DNA of 9,032 bases, from the NCBI GenBank assembly GCA_947628975.1, contig CANRBW010000055.1:1-9032 (forward strand), read 5' to 3'. The notes beneath the pieces are model-generated. The model searched no databases, was not told where the DNA came from, and saw nothing but the letters and a program-made list of their open reading frames with translations. Both the position numbers and the translations under genes were made by a program. Position 1 is the stretch's first letter, and the number at the start of each line of letters is the position of its first letter. This document shows, piece after piece, positions 6,625 to 9,032 of the stretch. This DNA is from an uncultured Oscillospiraceae bacterium. Lineage in GTDB: Bacteria; Bacillota; Clostridia; Oscillospirales; Oscillospiraceae.

Positions 6625-7908
6625 ATGCCCGCGGCATGGTTGGACCAGGCCCGGATCTCGGTCCAGGCCGGGACTGGCGGCAACGGCGCGGTGGCCTTCC
6701 ACCGGGAGAAGTATGTGGCCGCCGGCGGCCCCGACGGCGGGGACGGCGGCCGCGGCGGGGACGTGGTCGTGGTGGTGGACGACCACATGACCACCCTGAT
6801 GGACTTCCGCTACAAGCGCAAATATGTGGCCGGCAACGGCGGGGACGGCTCCGGCAACCGCTGCTCCGGCCGGGACGGGGAGAGCCTGACCATCAAGGTC
6901 CCCCGGGGCACCGTCATCCGGGAGGCGGAGAGCGGCGCCATCATCCGGGACATGGCCGACGACACCCCCTTCGTCCTCTGCCGGGGGGGCAACGGCGGCT
7001 GGGGCAACCGGCGCTTCGCCACCCCCACCCGCCAGGCGCCCCGCTTTGCCAAGGCCGGCCTGCCCGGCCAGGCCATGGAGGTGATTTTGGAGCTCAAGCT
7101 CCTGGCCGACGTGGGGCTGGTGGGCTTCCCCAACGTGGGCAAGTCCACCCTCCTCAGCGCGGTCACCCGCGCCCAGCCCAAGATCGCCAACTACCACTTC
7201 ACCACCCTCTCCCCCAACCTGGGGGTGGTCTCCCTGGGGGAGGGGACCTCCTTCGTCCTGGCCGACATCCCCGGCATCATCGAAGGGGCGGCCCAGGGGG
7301 CGGGTCTGGGCCACGATTTCCTGCGGCACATCGACCGCTGCCGTCTCCTCCTCCATGTGGTGGACATCTCCGGCTCCGAGGGCCGGGACCCGGTGGCGGA
7401 CTTCGAGGCCATCACTCAGGAGCTCCGGGCCTGGTCGGAGGGCCTGGCCCAGCGCCCCACGGTGGTGGTGGGGGGCAAGGCGGACCTGGCCCCCGACTCC
7501 TCCGGTTCCGACGCCCTGCGCGCCCACGCGGAGGGCCTGGGCCTGCCCTACTTTGAGATCTCCGCTGCCACCCACCGGGGGGTGGGGGAGCTGATGGCCT
7601 ACGCCGCCCAGCGGCTGAGCCAGATGCCGCCCCCCCAGCCCTTCGCCGCCACCTACGTCCCCCAGCCCCCCGCAGTGGAGGGGGACCGCGCCCTGGACAT
7701 CTCCCGCGCCGACGACGGCACCTGGGTGGTGGAGGGGGAGTGGCTCCGCCGGGTGATGATGAACGTGAACTTCGACGACTTCGAGTCCCGCAGCTGGTTC
7801 GACCGGGTCCTCCGCCAGTCCGGCCTCTTCCACCGGCTGGAGGAGCTGGGCATCCAGGACGGGGACACCGTCTCCCTCTACGGCCTGGCCTTCGACTACC
7901 AGCGCTGA
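6625..7908 (+). CDS. obgE: GTPase Obg (ObgE/CgtA), ribosome assembly and stress GTPase
   Basis: Obg is an essential slow GTPase that binds the 50S subunit during assembly. The 427 residues contain the three expected parts. The glycine-rich Obg fold (about 5-160) includes GGPDGGDGGRGGDV. The G domain (about 162-335) has GFPNVGKS (G1, 167-174), HFTT (G2, 191-194), DIPG (G3, 214-217) and SAA (G5, 313-315). A C-terminal OCT domain, frequent in Gram-positives, spans about 355-427 and ends GDTVSLYGLAFDYQR. The G4 motif reads GGKAD (283-287) where NKxD is normal, so the guanine-contacting Asn is Gly284. I start at the ATG at 6625, with AAAGGA (6610-6615) 9 nt upstream; an in-frame TTG at 6580 lies inside the terminator. 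It follows rpmA, as in many Firmicutes, but behind a strong terminator. Confidence 0.97.
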   Translation: MPAAWLDQARISVQAGTGGNGAVAFHREKYVAAGGPDGGDGGRGGDVVVVVDDHMTTLMDFRYKRKYVAGNGGDGSGNRCSGRDGESLTIKVPRGTVIREAESGAIIRDMADDTPFVLCRGGNGGWGNRRFATPTRQAPRFAKAGLPGQAMEVILELKLLADVGLVGFPNVGKSTLLSAVTRAQPKIANYHFTTLSPNLGVVSLGEGTSFVLADIPGIIEGAAQGAGLGHDFLRHIDRCRLLLHVVDISGSEGRDPVADFEAITQELRAWSEGLAQRPTVVVGGKADLAPDSSGSDALRAHAEGLGLPYFEISAATHRGVGELMAYAAQRLSQMPPPQPFAATYVPQPPAVEGDRALDISRADDGTWVVEGEWLRRVMMNVNFDDFESRSWFDRVLRQSGLFHRLEELGIQDGDTVSLYGLAFDYQR

Positions 7909-7925
7909 CCCCGGCCCGCCCGGTC

Positions 7926-7943
7926 CCCCGCCCTCACGCGGGG
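7926..7943. repeat. Short hairpin between the convergent obgE and deacylase genes
   Basis: CCCCGC (7926-7931) and GCGGGG (7938-7943) enclose CCTCAC and overlap the stop codon of the minus-strand gene. There is no T run on either side, so it is at best a weak terminator. It is the only hairpin in the 25-bp gap between the two convergent genes. Confidence 0.35.
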
Positions 7944-8413
7944 TCCCGCCAGCCCTTGCAGACGTCCACCCACTGGGCGGCCCCGGCGTGGCGCTCCAGC
8001 TCCGCCAGGGTCAGCTCGATGGCGCTGTTGGCGCTTCCGCACGCCGGAAACACCGTCTGGAACCGCTTCAGCGACACGTCCAGATACACCGCCACCCCTT
8101 CGCCCACCGCGAAGGGGCAGACGCCGCCCACCCCGTGGCCGACCCGCTCCGCCGTCTCCTCCGGGGAGAGCATCCGCGCCTTGATCCCGAACCGGGCCTT
8201 GAACTTGGCGTTGTCCACCTTGGCGTCCCCCGCCGCCACGATCAGCACCGGCCCGTCGCTCCCCGCGAAGGCCAGCGTCTTGGCGATGCGGCACGGCTCG
8301 CAGTGGAGCGCCTCCGCCGCCAGGCTCACCGTCGCGCTGGAGACGTCGAACTCCCGGATCCGGTCCTCCATGCCATAGTCCCGAAAATAGGCCCTCACCT
8401 TCTCAATGGACAT
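7934..8413 (-). CDS. YbaK/EbsC-family aminoacyl-tRNA deacylase
   Basis: Members of this family hydrolyse wrongly charged tRNA, mostly Cys- or Ala-tRNA(Pro), as free-standing relatives of the prolyl-tRNA synthetase editing domain. The 159-residue length is typical. Recognisable parts are the conserved lysine in CRIAKTLAF (K45), the segment GPVLIVAAGDAKVDNAKF (54-71), the GVGGVCPFAV loop (94-103) that shapes the pocket, and FPACGSANSAIELTLAEL (122-139). Which amino acid is removed cannot be told from the sequence by eye, so I give no symbol. The ATG at 8413 is supported by AGGAGG (8428-8423) 9 nt upstream. The gene lies downstream of ppdK on the same strand, 211 bp away with a hairpin between, and faces obgE. 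No AT-rich promoter is apparent before it. Confidence 0.92.
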   Translation of the reverse strand: MSIEKVRAYFRDYGMEDRIREFDVSSATVSLAAEALHCEPCRIAKTLAFAGSDGPVLIVAAGDAKVDNAKFKARFGIKARMLSPEETAERVGHGVGGVCPFAVGEGVAVYLDVSLKRFQTVFPACGSANSAIELTLAELERHAGAAQWVDVCKGWRDPA

Positions 8414-8432
8414 TTTTTCCGTCCTCCTCCCC

Positions 8433-8457
8433 GCCCCCGCTCCGCGGGGGCTTTTTT
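8433..8457 (+). terminator. Plus-strand intrinsic terminator upstream of the deacylase gene
   Basis: GCCCCCGC (8433-8440) and GCGGGGGC (8444-8451) form an 8-bp stem around TCC, followed by TTTTTT (8452-8457). Its orientation fits only plus-strand transcription, and the nearest plus-strand gene is obgE, ending about 525 bp before. On the minus strand the same hairpin lies just before the ribosome binding site of the deacylase gene. Confidence 0.7.
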
Positions 8458-8472
8458 GTCGGTCCTCTCTCC

Positions 8473-8492
8473 GGGCGGGCGTGTCCCCGCCC
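8473..8492. repeat. GC-rich inverted repeat in the ppdK-deacylase gap
   Basis: GGGCGGG (8473-8479) and CCCGCCC (8486-8492) are separated by CGTGTC. No T run follows on either strand. It may be chance in such GC-rich sequence. The remaining bases of the 8414-8624 gap show no promoter I would defend. Confidence 0.3.
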
Positions 8493-8537
8493 TTCCCGCT
8501 TCCTCAGAGGGGCGCTCCACCTCTCCCCAAACGGCAA

Positions 8538-8569
8538 GGGGCTGTACCGGCTCTTTCCGGTACAGCCCC
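8538..8569 (-). terminator. Probable terminator downstream of ppdK
   Basis: GGGGCTGTACCGG (8538-8550) and CCGGTACAGCCCC (8557-8569) form a perfect 13-bp stem with a six-base loop. On the minus strand it lies 55 nt after the ppdK stop codon and is followed by TTGCCGTTT, an interrupted U tract. On the plus strand no T run follows, so it most likely serves ppdK. Confidence 0.65.
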
Positions 8570-8624
8570 GTCTCGTCCTGGTCCTCCCCCTCCGGCGGAG
8601 GGGCGGTCCGGGCGGCTTGTCCGC

Positions 8625-9032
8625 TCAGCCCTTGATGGCCGCCTGGGCGGCGGCCAGGCGGGCGATGGGCACCCGGAATGGGGAGCAGGAGACGTAGTCC
8701 AGCCCGATCCGGTGGCAGAACTCCACGCTGGAGGGGTCGCCGCCGTGCTCGCCGCAGATGCCCACGTGGAGGTCCTTGTTGGCGGGACGGCCCAGCTCCA
8801 TGGCCATCTCCATCAGCTTGCCCACGCCGGTCTGGTCCAGCCGGGCGAAGGGGTCGGACTCGAAGATCTTGGAGTCGTAGTAGGCCCCCAAAAACTTCCC
8901 CGCGTCGTCCCGGCTGAAGCCGAAGGTCATCTGGGTCAGGTCGTTGGTGCCGAAGCAGAAGAAGTCCGCCTCCTTGGCGATCACGTCGGCGGTGAGGCAG
9001 GCCCGGGGGATCTCCATCATGGTGCCCACCTG
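8625..9032 (-). CDS. ppdK: Pyruvate, phosphate dikinase, C-terminal 135 residues (5' end outside window)
   Basis: PPDK interconverts pyruvate, ATP and phosphate with phosphoenolpyruvate, AMP and pyrophosphate, and in anaerobic Clostridia it often works at the pyruvate step of glycolysis. Only the end of the PEP/pyruvate-binding TIM-barrel domain is present. The frame is open to the right edge and begins QVGTMMEIPRACLTAD. Diagnostic segments are FGTNDLTQMTFGFSRDD, GICGEHGGDPSSVEFC and CSPFRVPIARLAAAQA. The Cys of GICGEH (codon 8756-8754) is the catalytic acid/base cysteine of the family. Full-length PPDK has about 870-880 residues. The GTG at 9029 is an internal Val, not a start. A hairpin terminator follows at 8538-8569. 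Confidence 0.97.
   Translation of the reverse strand, partial: QVGTMMEIPRACLTADVIAKEADFFCFGTNDLTQMTFGFSRDDAGKFLGAYYDSKIFESDPFARLDQTGVGKLMEMAMELGRPANKDLHVGICGEHGGDPSSVEFCHRIGLDYVSCSPFRVPIARLAAAQAAIKG

Noticed and set aside
6166..7833. 555-codon minus-strand open frame over prp, rpmA and obgE
   Set aside because: It runs antisense to three well-supported genes and gives low-complexity Gly/Val/Ala sequence. It is explained by GC-rich third positions.
9027..9029. GTG as start of the right-edge minus-strand gene
   Set aside because: The frame continues upstream to the window edge, and the protein is plainly the C-terminal end of PPDK, so this is an internal valine.

Overview
The window comes from a high-GC (about two thirds or more in most genes) low-branching Firmicute. 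I infer Clostridia, most likely the Oscillospirales/Flavonifractor-like gut group. The support is the rplU-prp-rpmA-obgE block, an L27 protein with the Firmicutes-type cleavable N-terminal extension LQFF|A, a pyruvate phosphate dikinase, an AIM24-family protein, and strong GGAGG-type ribosome binding sites. The genus is an inference, not something the sequence proves.

Layout from left to right. (1) The N-terminal ~60% of secA lies on the minus strand and runs off the left edge. (2) An AT-rich divergent promoter region of about 140 bp separates it from rlmD (23S rRNA m5U methyltransferase, plus strand). (3) After a 124-bp GC-rich spacer with nested inverted repeats come two overlapping plus-strand genes I cannot assign: a 339-residue mostly helical protein and a 75-residue protein with four cysteines and one membrane helix. 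Both are clearly less GC-rich than their surroundings and look acquired. (4) An AIM24/TIGR00266-family gene with its own promoter, a 5'-terminal hairpin and an 18-bp perfect terminator follows. (5) Next is the ribosomal block: a near-consensus promoter, a candidate L21 leader, rplU (L21), prp (protease that trims L27), rpmA (L27), a terminator, then obgE (ribosome-assembly GTPase). (6) On the minus strand, convergent with obgE, is a YbaK/EbsC-type aminoacyl-tRNA deacylase. (7) At the right edge is the C-terminal part of ppdK, also on the minus strand.

Functionally most of the window is translation and ribosome biogenesis: rRNA methylation, L21, L27 and its processing protease, Obg, and tRNA proofreading, next to the Sec motor and a central-carbon enzyme. 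Prp and its substrate L27 are adjacent and probably translationally coupled. The two-gene low-GC module at 3300-4543 is the one part ordinary housekeeping annotation does not explain, and it is the best candidate for something undescribed.

No stretch longer than 300 bases lacks a gene. The longest gaps are 5371-5609 and 8414-8624, and their contents are listed. I see no tRNA or rRNA gene, CRISPR array, transposase or attachment site.
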